DNA of 32,765 nt from Oscillospiraceae bacterium (GCA_020025295.1 JAHHSJ010000019.1:1-32765); one strand, 5' to 3'; shown: positions 15,790 to 24,673, counted from the first letter of the stretch. Notes: generated by a model not told the origin, from the sequence alone. Made by a program: numbers and translations.

Positions 15790-16479
15790 ATGGCGCTGTA
15801 TGTATTGGGAGATCCGCACCTGTCGTTTCGCTCCAAAAAATCCATGGATGTGTTTGGAGGGAAGTGGACGGGTTATGTGGACAAGCTCCGAGAGGGGCTT
15901 TCCGTCTTGAAGGACGAAGACACTTTGGTGTTGGCCGGTGACATTTCGTGGGGCATGAGTCTGGAGGAATCGACGGAAGATTTTGCATTCATCGACTCAT
16001 TTCCCGGACGAAAGATCATCTTAAAAGGAAACCATGACTATTGGTGGACGACGGGCAATAAAACCTATCAGTTCTGGGCAGAACATGGCTTCACCACCTT
16101 GAACCTGCTTCACAATAACTGCTATGAATATGGCGAATATGCCATTTGCGGTACCCGGGGCTGGTTTATTGACGAGGATAAGCAGGGACACAACCAAAAA
16201 GTGTTCCATCGGGAGCTGATGCGGCTGGAAGCGTCGCTGAAAGCGGCAGGGGAGAAGCAGAAATTGGCCTTTCTCCATTATCCGCCCCTGTATCGTGGGT
16301 ATCACTGCGATGAAATCATTGCACTGCTGGAAAAATATCAGGTCAAAGCCTGCTATTACGGGCACCTGCACAGCGAAAGCCACCGCCTTGCCATCGAAGG
16401 ATTGCATGGTTCCGTAGAATACCATCTGGTTTCCGGTGACTATCTGGGTTTTCATCCGTTAAAAATTTGTGAAAACTAA
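15790..16479 (+). CDS. Calcineurin-like metallophosphoesterase
   Basis: The 229-residue protein has all the metal-binding blocks of the superfamily: GDPHL (Asp8, His10), AGDISWG (Asp51), KGNHDYWW (Asn81, His82) and YGHLHSE near the C-terminus. The WG and YWWTTGNK elements match the bacterial YkuE-like/'serine/threonine phosphatase' set of clostridia, but the substrate is unknown. It starts 1 nt after the thrC stop. No terminator is visible before the tig promoter, so some read-through into tig is possible. Confidence 0.9.
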   Translation: MALYVLGDPHLSFRSKKSMDVFGGKWTGYVDKLREGLSVLKDEDTLVLAGDISWGMSLEESTEDFAFIDSFPGRKIILKGNHDYWWTTGNKTYQFWAEHGFTTLNLLHNNCYEYGEYAICGTRGWFIDEDKQGHNQKVFHRELMRLEASLKAAGEKQKLAFLHYPPLYRGYHCDEIIALLEKYQVKACYYGHLHSESHRLAIEGLHGSVEYHLVSGDYLGFHPLKICEN

Positions 16480-16508
16480 AAAAAAGACTGGCATTTTCTG
16501 CACTATTC

Positions 16509-16517
16509 TGCTAGAAT
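16509..16517 (+). promoter_or_regulatory. Extended -10 promoter of tig
   Basis: TGC followed by TAGAAT (16512-16517) forms an extended -10 element. No good -35 hexamer is visible at 17 bp, as is usual for this promoter type. The leader is about 57 nt and includes a TGCCC-TTCG-GGGCA hairpin (16549-16562) ending 3 nt before the AGGAGG ribosome site. Confidence 0.55.
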
Positions 16518-16580
16518 AGGCATGATATTGTGTGACCAACGCATATTTTGCCCTTCGGGGCATATAGGAGGAAGAAACCA

Positions 16581-17876
16581 ATGAATCTGAAGAATGTGGA
16601 AAAGAAAGAAAAGAACACCGCAGTTCTGACCATCGAAGTTGGCGCCGAGGAGTTTGACGCTGCTGTCGAGAAGGTCTACCGCAAGAATAAAAGCGTTATC
16701 GCTCTGCCCGGCTTCCGCAAGGGCAAGGCTCCCCGCAAGCTGGTGGAGCAGATGTATGGTGCCGATGTGTTCTATGAGGACGCAATCAATGACCTGTATC
16801 CTGTCGCTCTGACCGACGCCGTCAAGGAGTCCGGTCTGGACATGGTCGGCTATCCCTCTGTCGAGGTGAAGGAGCTGAGCAAGGACGGTTTCGTCTTTGA
16901 GGCTACCATCGCTGTCCGTCCTGTGCCCGTGCTGGGTCAGTACAAGGGTGTCGAGGCCCCCAAGGCTGAGGTCGTCATCACTCCCGAGGATGTCGAGGCT
17001 GAGCTGAAGCCCTTCATCACCCGTGCTACCCGTCAAGTCGCTGTCGAGCGTGCCGCTCAGAACGGTGACACTGTTGTCATCGACTTCGAGGGCTTCAAGG
17101 ACGGCGTCGCTTTCGAGGGCGGCAAGGGCGAGCAGTTCCCCTTGGAGCTGGGTTCTGGTTCCTTCATCCCCGGTTTCGAGGATCAGCTGGTTGGCGTGTC
17201 CGCCGGCGAGGAGAAGGAAGTCAATGTGACCTTCCCTGAGGATTACGGAGCTGAGGAGCTGGCCGGTGCTGCTGCAACCTTCAAGGTTACCGTGCACGAG
17301 GTCAAGGAAGCTCAGGTTCCCGAGATCGACGACGAGTTCGCTAAGGATGTGTCCGAGTTCGATACTCTGGATGAGTTCAAGGCCGATCTGGAGAAGAAGC
17401 TGCGTGAGCGCTGCGAGGAGAACGCCAACCGTGAGTTCGAGGGCGCTATCCTGACCAAGCTGATTGAGACCACCGAGATGGAGGTCCCCGATGCTATGGT
17501 CGAGTTCGAGGCTGACCGTGTGGTCGAGGATTACGAGCAGCGCATGAAGGGCGCCGGCATCACTCTGGATCAGTATCTGCAGATGATGGGCTCCAACCGT
17601 GCCGAGTTCCGTGAGAATGCCAAGGTCGGCGCTCTGCGTCAGATTCAGGGCGACCTGATCTTCACCGCCGTTGCCGACGCTGAGAAGATCGAGCCCACTG
17701 CTGAGGAGATCGAGGCTGAGTACCAGAAGCTGTGCGATCAGTACAGCATGGAGATGGATGTGGTCAAGGCTGCTGTGCCTGAGACCGAAATCGTCCGTCA
17801 GCTGCGTCTGGTTGCCGCCACTAAGGTGGTCTATGACTCCGCTGTCGCTGTTGCTCCCGCCGCAGATGCCGAGTAA
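16581..17876 (+). CDS. tig: Trigger factor
   Basis: The 431-residue chaperone binds the ribosome at the exit tunnel and folds nascent chains. The ribosome-binding signature GFRKGKAP is at 44-51. The FKBP-type prolyl isomerase domain spans about 150-245 (GDTVVIDFEGFKDG, SGSFIPGFEDQLVG), and the helical chaperone arms and C-terminal domain follow. The ATG at 16581 has AGGAGG 9 nt upstream; the frame is open 11 codons further up. Codon use is extremely biased (GAG, GTC, AAG, CTG), as for a very abundant protein. It lies directly upstream of clpP-clpX, a conserved bacterial order, but a strong hairpin terminator separates them. Confidence 0.97.
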   Translation: MNLKNVEKKEKNTAVLTIEVGAEEFDAAVEKVYRKNKSVIALPGFRKGKAPRKLVEQMYGADVFYEDAINDLYPVALTDAVKESGLDMVGYPSVEVKELSKDGFVFEATIAVRPVPVLGQYKGVEAPKAEVVITPEDVEAELKPFITRATRQVAVERAAQNGDTVVIDFEGFKDGVAFEGGKGEQFPLELGSGSFIPGFEDQLVGVSAGEEKEVNVTFPEDYGAEELAGAAATFKVTVHEVKEAQVPEIDDEFAKDVSEFDTLDEFKADLEKKLRERCEENANREFEGAILTKLIETTEMEVPDAMVEFEADRVVEDYEQRMKGAGITLDQYLQMMGSNRAEFRENAKVGALRQIQGDLIFTAVADAEKIEPTAEEIEAEYQKLCDQYSMEMDVVKAAVPETEIVRQLRLVAATKVVYDSAVAVAPAADAE

Positions 17877-17892
17877 TTAAATGTTTCCGCAG

Positions 17893-17924
17893 GTATATCC
17901 TTCCATCCGGAAGGATATACTTTT
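17893..17924 (+). terminator. Intrinsic terminator of tig
   Basis: A perfect 12-bp stem (17893-17904 with 17909-17920) with an ATCC loop is followed by TTTT. It starts 16 nt after the tig stop. The short T run may allow partial read-through into clpP. Confidence 0.85.
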
Positions 17925-17925
17925 A

Positions 17926-17955
17926 GCGGTCCCTTTCCAAATAATCCCGGACCGC
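17926..17955 (+). repeat. Inverted repeat in the clpP leader
   Basis: GCGGTCC (17926-17932) is repeated as its complement GGACCGC (17949-17955), and the adjacent C and G extend it to 8 bp. It lies between the tig terminator and the clpP ribosome site (AGGAG near 17964). It is not followed by a T run. It does not resemble the direct-repeat CtsR or the CIRCE operator. Confidence 0.4.
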
Positions 17956-17975
17956 ATTGTAAAAGGAGTAATAAA

Positions 17976-18557
17976 ATGAGCTTAGTTCCTTATGTTGTTC
18001 AGCAAACCAGCCGTGGTGAGCGGTCTTATGACATCTTTTCCCGCCTGCTGGATGATCGAATCATCTTTCTCGGCGAGGAAGTGAATGATACCACTGCCAG
18101 CCTTGTTGTTGCTCAGTTGCTTTATCTGGAAGCTCAGGACCCTGACAAGGATATTCAGCTTTATATCAATAGCCCCGGCGGCTCTGTCACGGCCGGCATG
18201 GCCATTTACGATACGATGCGTTACATCAAGTGCGATGTTTCCACCATCTGCATCGGTATGGCAGCCAGCATGGGTGCGTTCCTGCTTTCTGCCGGTACTC
18301 CCGGCAAGCGTTATGCTCTGCCCAACGCTGAAGTGATGATCCATCAGCCCTCTGCCGGAACTCAGGGCAAGGTCACTGACATGGAAATTGATGTGGAGCA
18401 TGTCCTGCGCATCAAGCGCCGCTTGAATGAACTGCTGGCACAGCACACCGGCAAGAGTGTGGATGAGATCAAGGCAGACACCGAGCGTGATCATTGGCTG
18501 AGTGCTGCAGAAGCTCAGGAATACGGCCTGATCGATCAGGTGATGGATCACCGCTAA
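17976..18557 (+). CDS. clpP: ATP-dependent Clp protease proteolytic subunit ClpP
   Basis: The 193-residue serine protease has the full catalytic triad: Ser98 in GMAASMG, His123 in MIHQP and Asp172 in TERDHW. These positions match the standard ClpP layout. It forms the double heptameric chamber that degrades unfolded proteins and ssrA-tagged proteins fed by ClpX. AAGGAG precedes the ATG. clpX begins 32 nt after its stop without a terminator between them, so the two form an operon. Confidence 0.98.
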   Translation: MSLVPYVVQQTSRGERSYDIFSRLLDDRIIFLGEEVNDTTASLVVAQLLYLEAQDPDKDIQLYINSPGGSVTAGMAIYDTMRYIKCDVSTICIGMAASMGAFLLSAGTPGKRYALPNAEVMIHQPSAGTQGKVTDMEIDVEHVLRIKRRLNELLAQHTGKSVDEIKADTERDHWLSAAEAQEYGLIDQVMDHR

Positions 18558-18589
18558 TCCGGTTCACTCCAAGCAAAGAGGAATCTTTC

Positions 18590-19909
18590 ATGGCAAAAAA
18601 CGAAGAAAATAAGAATATTCGCTGTTCCTTTTGCGGTAAGCATCAGGATGAAGTGCGCCGGATCATCGCAGGACCCGGCGCGTACATCTGCAGCGAGTGT
18701 GTCAGCCTTTGCAACAGCATTCTGAGCGAGGGCGACTATGACGATGAGGAAATTGTCGAGAACGATATTCCCGATGAAATCCCCACTCCCGCGGAAATCA
18801 AAGCGGTTCTGGATGATTATATCATTGGTCAGGACCGTGCGAAAATCACGCTGGCAGTGGCCGTATATAACCACTATAAGCGAATCTACTTCAGCGGCGG
18901 TGACGATGTAGAACTGCAGAAGAGCAACATTCTTCTGGTCGGTCCTACCGGCTGCGGCAAAACGCTGTTTGCTCAGACCTTGGCTAAGGTTTTGAATGTG
19001 CCCTTTGCCATTGCTGACGCCACTACGCTGACCGAGGCCGGCTATGTGGGCGATGATGTCGAGAACATCCTGCTCCGTCTGGTGCAGGCTGCCGACTATG
19101 ACATTGAGCTGGCTGAGCGCGGCATTATCTATATTGATGAGATGGACAAGATCGCCCGCAAGAGCGAAAACACTTCCATCACCCGTGATGTTTCCGGCGA
19201 AGGTGTTCAGCAGGCACTGCTGAAGATTCTGGAGGGAACGGTAGCCAATGTGCCTCCTCAGGGCGGTCGTAAGCACCCCCATCAGGAGTTCATCCAGATC
19301 AACACCAAGAACATCCTCTTCATCTGCGGCGGCGCATTTGCCGGTATTGAGCGTGTGATTGAGGATCGTCAGGACACCAAGGGCATCGGTTTTGGCGCCA
19401 AGGTGCAGAGCAAGGCAGAGAAGCAGAAGGACACGACCCTTCGTTCTCTGCAGCCCCATGATCTCATCAAGTTTGGTATTATCCCCGAGCTGGTGGGCCG
19501 TCTGCCCATTCTGACCACTCTGGATCCCTTGGGCAGCGAACAGCTGGTCAGTATCCTGACCGAACCCAAGAATGCTCTGGTGAAGCAGTATACCAAGCTG
19601 CTGGAGTATGACGGGGTGGAGCTTGAATTTAAGCGAGAAGCACTAGACGCAGCCGCCAATGACGCTATGGAGCGTGGCATCGGCGCTCGTGGTCTCCGTG
19701 CTGTTCTGGAGGGATGCATGACCCAGATCATGTATGACATCCCCTCTGATCCTTCTGTCTATAAGGTCATTATCACTGAGGACTGCATCAAGAACGGTGC
19801 ACAGCCTGAGGTGCTTCGTGATCCGGAGCGTCTGGAGCGCCCCTTCCGACTCGGCGGAGCTGCTTTGCAGGAAGCAAAGAAGAGCCAGCCGGAGAGCAGT
19901 GAACTCTAA
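18590..19909 (+). CDS. clpX: ATP-dependent Clp protease ATP-binding subunit ClpX
   Basis: The 439-residue unfoldase has an N-terminal zinc-binding domain with Cys12, 15, 34 and 37, then an AAA+ module. The Walker A is GPTGCGKT (118-125), the pore loop GYVG is at 151-154, the Walker B IIYIDE at 179-184, and the RKHPHQE loop lies further on. It recognises and unfolds substrates for ClpP. The ATG at 18590 has AGAGGAA 8 nt upstream; the same frame stays open back into clpP, which is not a real extension. A terminator follows the stop. Confidence 0.98.
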   Translation: MAKNEENKNIRCSFCGKHQDEVRRIIAGPGAYICSECVSLCNSILSEGDYDDEEIVENDIPDEIPTPAEIKAVLDDYIIGQDRAKITLAVAVYNHYKRIYFSGGDDVELQKSNILLVGPTGCGKTLFAQTLAKVLNVPFAIADATTLTEAGYVGDDVENILLRLVQAADYDIELAERGIIYIDEMDKIARKSENTSITRDVSGEGVQQALLKILEGTVANVPPQGGRKHPHQEFIQINTKNILFICGGAFAGIERVIEDRQDTKGIGFGAKVQSKAEKQKDTTLRSLQPHDLIKFGIIPELVGRLPILTTLDPLGSEQLVSILTEPKNALVKQYTKLLEYDGVELEFKREALDAAANDAMERGIGARGLRAVLEGCMTQIMYDIPSDPSVYKVIITEDCIKNGAQPEVLRDPERLERPFRLGGAALQEAKKSQPESSEL

Positions 19910-19920
19910 AACTGCAAGCC

Positions 19921-19968
19921 AATGGGGCGCAAATAGGCTGAAACCTGTCTGCGTCCCATTTTATTTGT
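19921..19968 (+). terminator. Intrinsic terminator of clpP-clpX
   Basis: An 11-bp stem (19921-19931 with 19950-19960, one G-T pair) with an 18-nt loop is followed by TTATTTG. It begins 11 nt after the clpX stop and separates clpPX from lon. Confidence 0.8.
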
Positions 19969-19985
19969 TGTGAGGTTATTCCAAG

Positions 19986-22427
19986 ATGAAGCCTAACGAA
20001 TTGAACGAAGAATTTGAAACTGTATTGCTGCCGGCCATGGCGCTGCGCGGCGTCACCGTGTTTCCCAATATGTCGCTGCACTTTGAGGTGGAGCGTGACA
20101 TTTCCATGCGTGCGCTGGAAGAGGCAATGGAACAGGGGAAGCGTATTTTCCTGGTCACCCAGCGCAACATTGCCAAATCCGAGGTTGAGAACGGCGATCT
20201 CTATGAGGTCGGTACGATTTCTGTCATCAAGCAGGTGCTGCGCCTGCCCGGTGACAACGCTCGCGTGCTGGCCGAAGGCGTTGCCAGAGGCCGTCTGCTC
20301 GATTTGACGCAGCTTTCCCTGTACATCCAGACAGAAGTGCAGCTTTTGGAAGAAGAGAAGGCGCCCTTCCACGAGAATGTCCGCACGGAAGCTATGCTGC
20401 GCAGTGCGATTGATCTGTTTCAGCAGTATGCCGAAGTGTCCGGGAAGATTACCCCGGATGTGGTTTTGGGTGTTATGGCCGCAGAGGATCTGGGCTGGCT
20501 GGCCGATTTTGTGGCTCAGAGCATTCCGCTTCGCTACGAGGACAAGCAGCGTGTGCTGGAAGAACTGAACCCGGAGCGTAGATTGGAACTGGTCAATGAA
20601 ATTTTAGCCCATGAAATTCAGGTGCTGAAAATCGACCAAGAAGTACAGGCAAAAGTCCGGGAGCGAGTGAATGACTCCCAGAAAGACTATTACCTCCGGG
20701 AACAGATGAAAATCATCCAAGAGGAACTGGGCGATGGCAGCGGCGACGATGAAATTCAGGAGTATGCCGATAAAATCGAGAAAGCCAAGCTGCCGGAGGC
20801 CGTAGCAGAAAAGCTGAAAAAGGAGCTTGGCCGCATGACAAAGCAGCCCTTTGGCTCTGCGGAAGCCGGCGTACTGCGTAACTATCTGGACATCTGTCTG
20901 GAAATTCCTTGGACGACGAAAACCAAGGAACGGGTCAACTTGGATCAGGCCCGGCGCCTTTTGGATGCAGACCACTATGGAATGGAAAAGGTCAAGGAAC
21001 GCATCCTCGAGTTCCTTGCCGTTAAGAAAATGGCTCCCGACTTGAAGGGACAGATCATCTGTCTGGTTGGCCCTCCCGGCGTAGGCAAGACTTCCATTGC
21101 CGCATCGGTTGCAAAGGCACTGAACCGTAAAATGGCGCGTGTCAGCTTGGGTGGCGTCCGTGATGAAGCGGAAATCCGCGGTCATCGTAAGACCTACATC
21201 GGTGCAATGCCCGGTCGTATCATCAACGCTATTGTTTCCGCTGGTTCCAGCAATCCCTTGCTGCTTTTGGACGAGGTGGACAAGATGAGCAGTGACCAGC
21301 GTGGCGATCCCTCTGCCGCCCTCTTGGAGGTGCTGGATGCGGAGCAGAACTCCACCTTCCGGGATCACTTCATTGAAATGCCCTTTGACCTTTCCGATGT
21401 GCTCTTTATCACTACCTGTAACTCTCTGGATACGGTGTCCAGACCGCTGCTGGATCGTATGGAAGTCATTGAGGTATCCAGTTATACCGACGAAGAGAAG
21501 CTTCAGATTGCCCGCAGACATCTGCTGCCCAAGGAGATGAAGCGCCATGGACTGACCGGTTCTCAGCTGAGAATGACAGACGGCGCCATACGGGAGCTGA
21601 TTTCCGGCTATACCCGGGAATCCGGCGTCCGTCAGCTAGAGCGTGAGCTGGCTGCTCTGTGCCGTAAAGCGGCCATGAAGATCGTCAGCCAAGAGGCCAA
21701 GCGTGTCACGGTGAATGGAGACCAGCTGGAAGCAATGCTGGGTATCCGGAAGTACCACCCTGAGAAGCTGGAGTCTATGCCTCAGGTGGGCGTGGTGAAC
21801 GGTCTGGCTTGGACCAGCGTTGGCGGAGAGATTCTGGAAGTGGAAGTTGCTGTGATGGACGGAAGTGGAAAGGTCATGCCCACCGGTAATCTGGGTGATG
21901 TGATGAAGGAATCCTGCCAAGCGGCAATCTCCTATATTCGCAGCAATGCCTCCGTGCTGGGTGTGAAGCCAGATTTCCATGAAAAGCAGGATATTCATAT
22001 CCATTTCCCGGAGGGAGCCGTTCCCAAGGACGGACCTTCTGCTGGCATCGCCATTACCACTGCAATTGTTTCCGCATTAACTCAGACCCCGGTACGCCGC
22101 AGCGTTGCCATGACCGGAGAAGTCACCATCCGTGGTCGTGTCCTGCCTATTGGCGGCCTGCGGGAAAAGACGATGGCGGCCTTCCGCAACGGAATCCACA
22201 CCGTGTTTATCCCGGAGGACAACGTGAAGGATTTGGAAGAAATTGATCCTACGGTGCGCAGCGGACTTCATTTTGTCCCTGTGTCCCATGTGAACGAAGT
22301 TCTGGCACAGGCACTCATGGGAACGGAGCCGGTATCGGAGCACCATACGGAACATAATGGCACAGATGCGAACCTGATTCCTCCTGTGCAGGAAGAAACT
22401 CACATCCACTCCCGTATTTCTCAGTGA
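19986..22427 (+). CDS. lon: ATP-dependent Lon protease (LonA)
   Basis: The 813-residue protein is a full LonA. It has an N-terminal substrate-binding domain (about 10-205) and a coiled region. The AAA+ domain has Walker A GPPGVGKT (362-369) and Walker B LLLLDE (425-430). The C-terminal protease has the Ser685-Lys728 dyad (PKDGPSAG, GGLREK), and the 43-residue separation is the same as in E. coli Lon. It degrades misfolded and regulatory proteins. The tail after about 785 is His- and Glu-rich and less conserved. GTGAGG lies about 11 nt before the ATG. engB follows after 14 nt, the Bacillus clpX-lon-engB order. Confidence 0.98.
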   Translation: MKPNELNEEFETVLLPAMALRGVTVFPNMSLHFEVERDISMRALEEAMEQGKRIFLVTQRNIAKSEVENGDLYEVGTISVIKQVLRLPGDNARVLAEGVARGRLLDLTQLSLYIQTEVQLLEEEKAPFHENVRTEAMLRSAIDLFQQYAEVSGKITPDVVLGVMAAEDLGWLADFVAQSIPLRYEDKQRVLEELNPERRLELVNEILAHEIQVLKIDQEVQAKVRERVNDSQKDYYLREQMKIIQEELGDGSGDDEIQEYADKIEKAKLPEAVAEKLKKELGRMTKQPFGSAEAGVLRNYLDICLEIPWTTKTKERVNLDQARRLLDADHYGMEKVKERILEFLAVKKMAPDLKGQIICLVGPPGVGKTSIAASVAKALNRKMARVSLGGVRDEAEIRGHRKTYIGAMPGRIINAIVSAGSSNPLLLLDEVDKMSSDQRGDPSAALLEVLDAEQNSTFRDHFIEMPFDLSDVLFITTCNSLDTVSRPLLDRMEVIEVSSYTDEEKLQIARRHLLPKEMKRHGLTGSQLRMTDGAIRELISGYTRESGVRQLERELAALCRKAAMKIVSQEAKRVTVNGDQLEAMLGIRKYHPEKLESMPQVGVVNGLAWTSVGGEILEVEVAVMDGSGKVMPTGNLGDVMKESCQAAISYIRSNASVLGVKPDFHEKQDIHIHFPEGAVPKDGPSAGIAITTAIVSALTQTPVRRSVAMTGEVTIRGRVLPIGGLREKTMAAFRNGIHTVFIPEDNVKDLEEIDPTVRSGLHFVPVSHVNEVLAQALMGTEPVSEHHTEHNGTDANLIPPVQEETHIHSRISQ

Positions 22428-22441
22428 TCGAGAGGTAAGCT

Positions 22442-23029
22442 ATGAACGTACAAAACGCTGAATTTGTTATTTCTGCCGCAAAAAGGGCTGATTTTCCTCA
22501 CGATCATCTGCCTCAGGTTGTGTTTGCCGGCAGATCCAATGTTGGAAAGTCCTCCGTGATTAACTGCCTGCTTGGGCGGAAAAATTTCGCTCGTGTCGGC
22601 AATTCTCCCGGAAAGACCACCCATATCAACTATTTCCGGATTGATAATCAGATGTATCTGGTAGACCTGCCCGGTTATGGCTATGCAAAGGTTTCTCAGA
22701 CCGAGCGTGCCAGATGGGGACGCCTGATTGAGCAGTGGTTTCAGGATTCCAGCCTGATGACCCTGGGTATTCAGGTCGTAGATGCCCGTCACAAGCCCAC
22801 CGCAGATGACTGCACTATGGTGGATTGCTTTAAAATGACGGGAAAGCCCTTTATTGTGGTGGCAAACAAGCTGGATAAGCTCAAAAAGAGCGAAATCGAG
22901 CCGAATCTGCTGCGAATTAGAGAGACTTTACAGCTGGATGACAGTGTAAAGGTAATCCCTTTCTCCGCAGAGAAGCGCACGAACAGGGGTGAACTACTTT
23001 CCCTTGTCACCGGTGAGGTACTTCCTTAA
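22442..23029 (+). CDS. engB: Ribosome biogenesis GTPase EngB (YsxC/YihA)
   Basis: The 195-residue GTPase has G1 GRSNVGKS (30-37), G3 DLPG (75-78) and G4 NKLD (142-145), with the family's PGYGYAKV segment after G3. EngB is an essential assembly factor for the 50S subunit in Bacillus. GAGAGG precedes the ATG. The gene follows lon closely, and a strong terminator at 23059-23097 ends the unit. Confidence 0.97.
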   Translation: MNVQNAEFVISAAKRADFPHDHLPQVVFAGRSNVGKSSVINCLLGRKNFARVGNSPGKTTHINYFRIDNQMYLVDLPGYGYAKVSQTERARWGRLIEQWFQDSSLMTLGIQVVDARHKPTADDCTMVDCFKMTGKPFIVVANKLDKLKKSEIEPNLLRIRETLQLDDSVKVIPFSAEKRTNRGELLSLVTGEVLP

Positions 23030-23058
23030 TCTGAAAAGTATTATAACTTTACAGTCTA

Positions 23059-23097
23059 ACAAGCCCACAATCTACGGATTGTGGGCTTGTGTTTTTA
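23059..23097 (+). terminator. Intrinsic terminator of lon-engB
   Basis: A perfect 14-bp stem (23059-23072 with 23077-23090) with a TACG loop is followed by GTTTTT. It lies 30 nt after the engB stop. Confidence 0.95.
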
Positions 23098-23116
23098 GTG
23101 CGACATCTGGTATAAT
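23087..23116 (+). promoter_or_regulatory. Promoter of the M50-scpAB operon
   Basis: A perfect TATAAT (23111-23116) preceded by TGG forms an extended -10 element. A weak -35 TTGTGT (23087-23092) lies 18 bp upstream and falls inside the 3' arm and T run of the engB terminator. Transcription should start about 35 nt before the M50 gene. Confidence 0.7.
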
Positions 23117-23157
23117 ATAGTGTCTATCTATATGTAAATTGGAAAGGAAGCGGATGC

Positions 23158-23850
23158 ATGCCTTACTGGCAGGACTTTTTCCATCAGCTAGATTTGAAGG
23201 CGGTGCTTGATTTGATCAGTCAGGTCGCTGCTGCGCTGATTTGTATTATCATCCATGAGTGCGCTCATGGACTAGCTGCAGATCGTCTGGGGGATCATAC
23301 GGCCAGAGAACATGGTCGGCTTTCATGGAATCCACTTCGCCATATCGACCCCTTTGGTCTGCTGGTCATGCTGACCGCAGGGGTAGGCTGGGCGAAACCG
23401 GTGCCGGTGGATGCAAGAAATTTCCGAAACCCCAAACGGGGAATGGCCATCACGGCGCTGGCCGGACCGATTTCCAACTTTATTCTTGCGTTCCTTATGA
23501 TGGTACTTGCTCGCATTATGTATGACCACCCCATGGTTCAGACCACACTGATCTGGAATATCTTTCTGTATCTTCTGAATCTCGTGGTACACATTGCTGT
23601 TTTGAGCCTTGGTCTTGGGATTTTCAACCTGATACCGATTCCGCCCTTGGATGGCTCCAAGGTGCTGTTTTCCTTCCTGCCGGATAAGGCTTATTTTACC
23701 TTGCTGCGCTATGAGCGCTACATCATGTTGGCACTCTTCGCGCTTGTGTTTTTTGGTTTGCTGGACGCACCGCTGGATTTCTGCATCAGCCATGCCATGC
23801 GCTTTTTATGCGATATTACTGGCTTTCCCGGTGTATTGATTGGATTTTAA
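23158..23850 (+). CDS. Site-2 protease family protein (M50, YwhC-like)
   Basis: The 230-residue membrane protein has the zinc motif HECAH at 33-37 in its first helix and the second metal site IPPLDG at 161-166 in the third, with GPISNF between them. It is the short YwhC/'rhomboid-like S2P' type without PDZ or CBS domains. Its substrates are unknown. It is clearly different from the SpoIVFB-like protease at 7805-8395. It starts a long plus-strand operon that continues into scpA after 31 nt. Confidence 0.92.
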   Translation: MPYWQDFFHQLDLKAVLDLISQVAAALICIIIHECAHGLAADRLGDHTAREHGRLSWNPLRHIDPFGLLVMLTAGVGWAKPVPVDARNFRNPKRGMAITALAGPISNFILAFLMMVLARIMYDHPMVQTTLIWNIFLYLLNLVVHIAVLSLGLGIFNLIPIPPLDGSKVLFSFLPDKAYFTLLRYERYIMLALFALVFFGLLDAPLDFCISHAMRFLCDITGFPGVLIGF

Positions 23851-23881
23851 TTTGCTGAAACGCGAATAAGGAGGTGAGATT

Positions 23882-24673
23882 TTGGATGCTCCTGTTTACC
23901 ACTTGGAACAAGTGGTCCATACTAAGACGGAAATGGAGGATTTCAACGGACCGTTGGACCTGATTCTCCATCTTCTGAGCAAAAACAAAATGGAAATTAA
24001 GGATATCCAGATCTCCCTGATTTTAGAGCAGTATTTGCAATGGATGGACCGACGCAAGGAAATGGATCTGGAAATTGCCAGCGAATTTGTCACTATGGCG
24101 GCTCATTTGGTTTATATCAAAACCCGAATGCTCCTGTCGATTCAGGACGAGGAAGCGATGAGCGAAATGGAACAGCTCATTGCTTCTTTGGAAGAGCATC
24201 AGCGACATGAAAACTATGACCGTTTGAAGAAAATCATTCCTACTTTGGATCGACGGTTCCGCATTGGCAGAGATTATATTGCCCGTCCGCCGGAACCGCT
24301 GCCCAAGGATCGAACCTATCGCTATGTCCACAAGCCGGAAGATCTGGTCAACGCCATGAAGGAGATTTATGAGCGAGGAAATGAACTTGCATCGCCTCCG
24401 GTTAAGGCCTTTGACGGCATTGTGGGACACGAGCCATATCCCGTTGCAGATAAAGTAAAGGAAGTCCTCTCCCGAGTGCTTCATTCGGGTATTACTTGCT
24501 TTCGAAACCTGTTTCGCGGCAACCGCAGCCGCTCTGAAGTGGTTGCCACTTTTCTGGCTGTGCTTGAACTCTGTAAGGGAAATCGCATCAGTCTGAGTGG
24601 AAATGGAACCGATTGTACCATTACCGGAACAGAAGATACCAGCGATTTGACCGAGCTGACCGAAAATTATTGA
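23882..24673 (+). CDS. scpA: Segregation and condensation protein A
   Basis: The 263-residue kleisin links Smc with ScpB in the condensin complex. The N-terminal Smc-neck-binding part contains the hallmark FNGPLDLILHLL (about 21-32) and ASEFVTMAAHLVYIKTRMLL. The C-terminal winged helix that binds the Smc cap lies at about 215-250. I chose a TTG start at 23882 because AAGGAGGTGA lies just upstream and the first 17 residues include the beta strand usually found before GPLDL; the first in-frame ATG (23933) would remove it. scpB follows after 4 nt. Confidence 0.95.
   Translation: MDAPVYHLEQVVHTKTEMEDFNGPLDLILHLLSKNKMEIKDIQISLILEQYLQWMDRRKEMDLEIASEFVTMAAHLVYIKTRMLLSIQDEEAMSEMEQLIASLEEHQRHENYDRLKKIIPTLDRRFRIGRDYIARPPEPLPKDRTYRYVHKPEDLVNAMKEIYERGNELASPPVKAFDGIVGHEPYPVADKVKEVLSRVLHSGITCFRNLFRGNRSRSEVVATFLAVLELCKGNRISLSGNGTDCTITGTEDTSDLTELTENY

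Noticed and set aside
14265..15845. Minus-strand open frame (526 codons) opposite thrC
   Set aside because: It is a shadow of thrC codon bias, with no family resemblance and no initiation signals.
18554..19459. Minus-strand open frame opposite clpX, and a similar one opposite lon (20604-21548)
   Set aside because: Both mirror strongly biased coding sequence on the plus strand and lack start signals.
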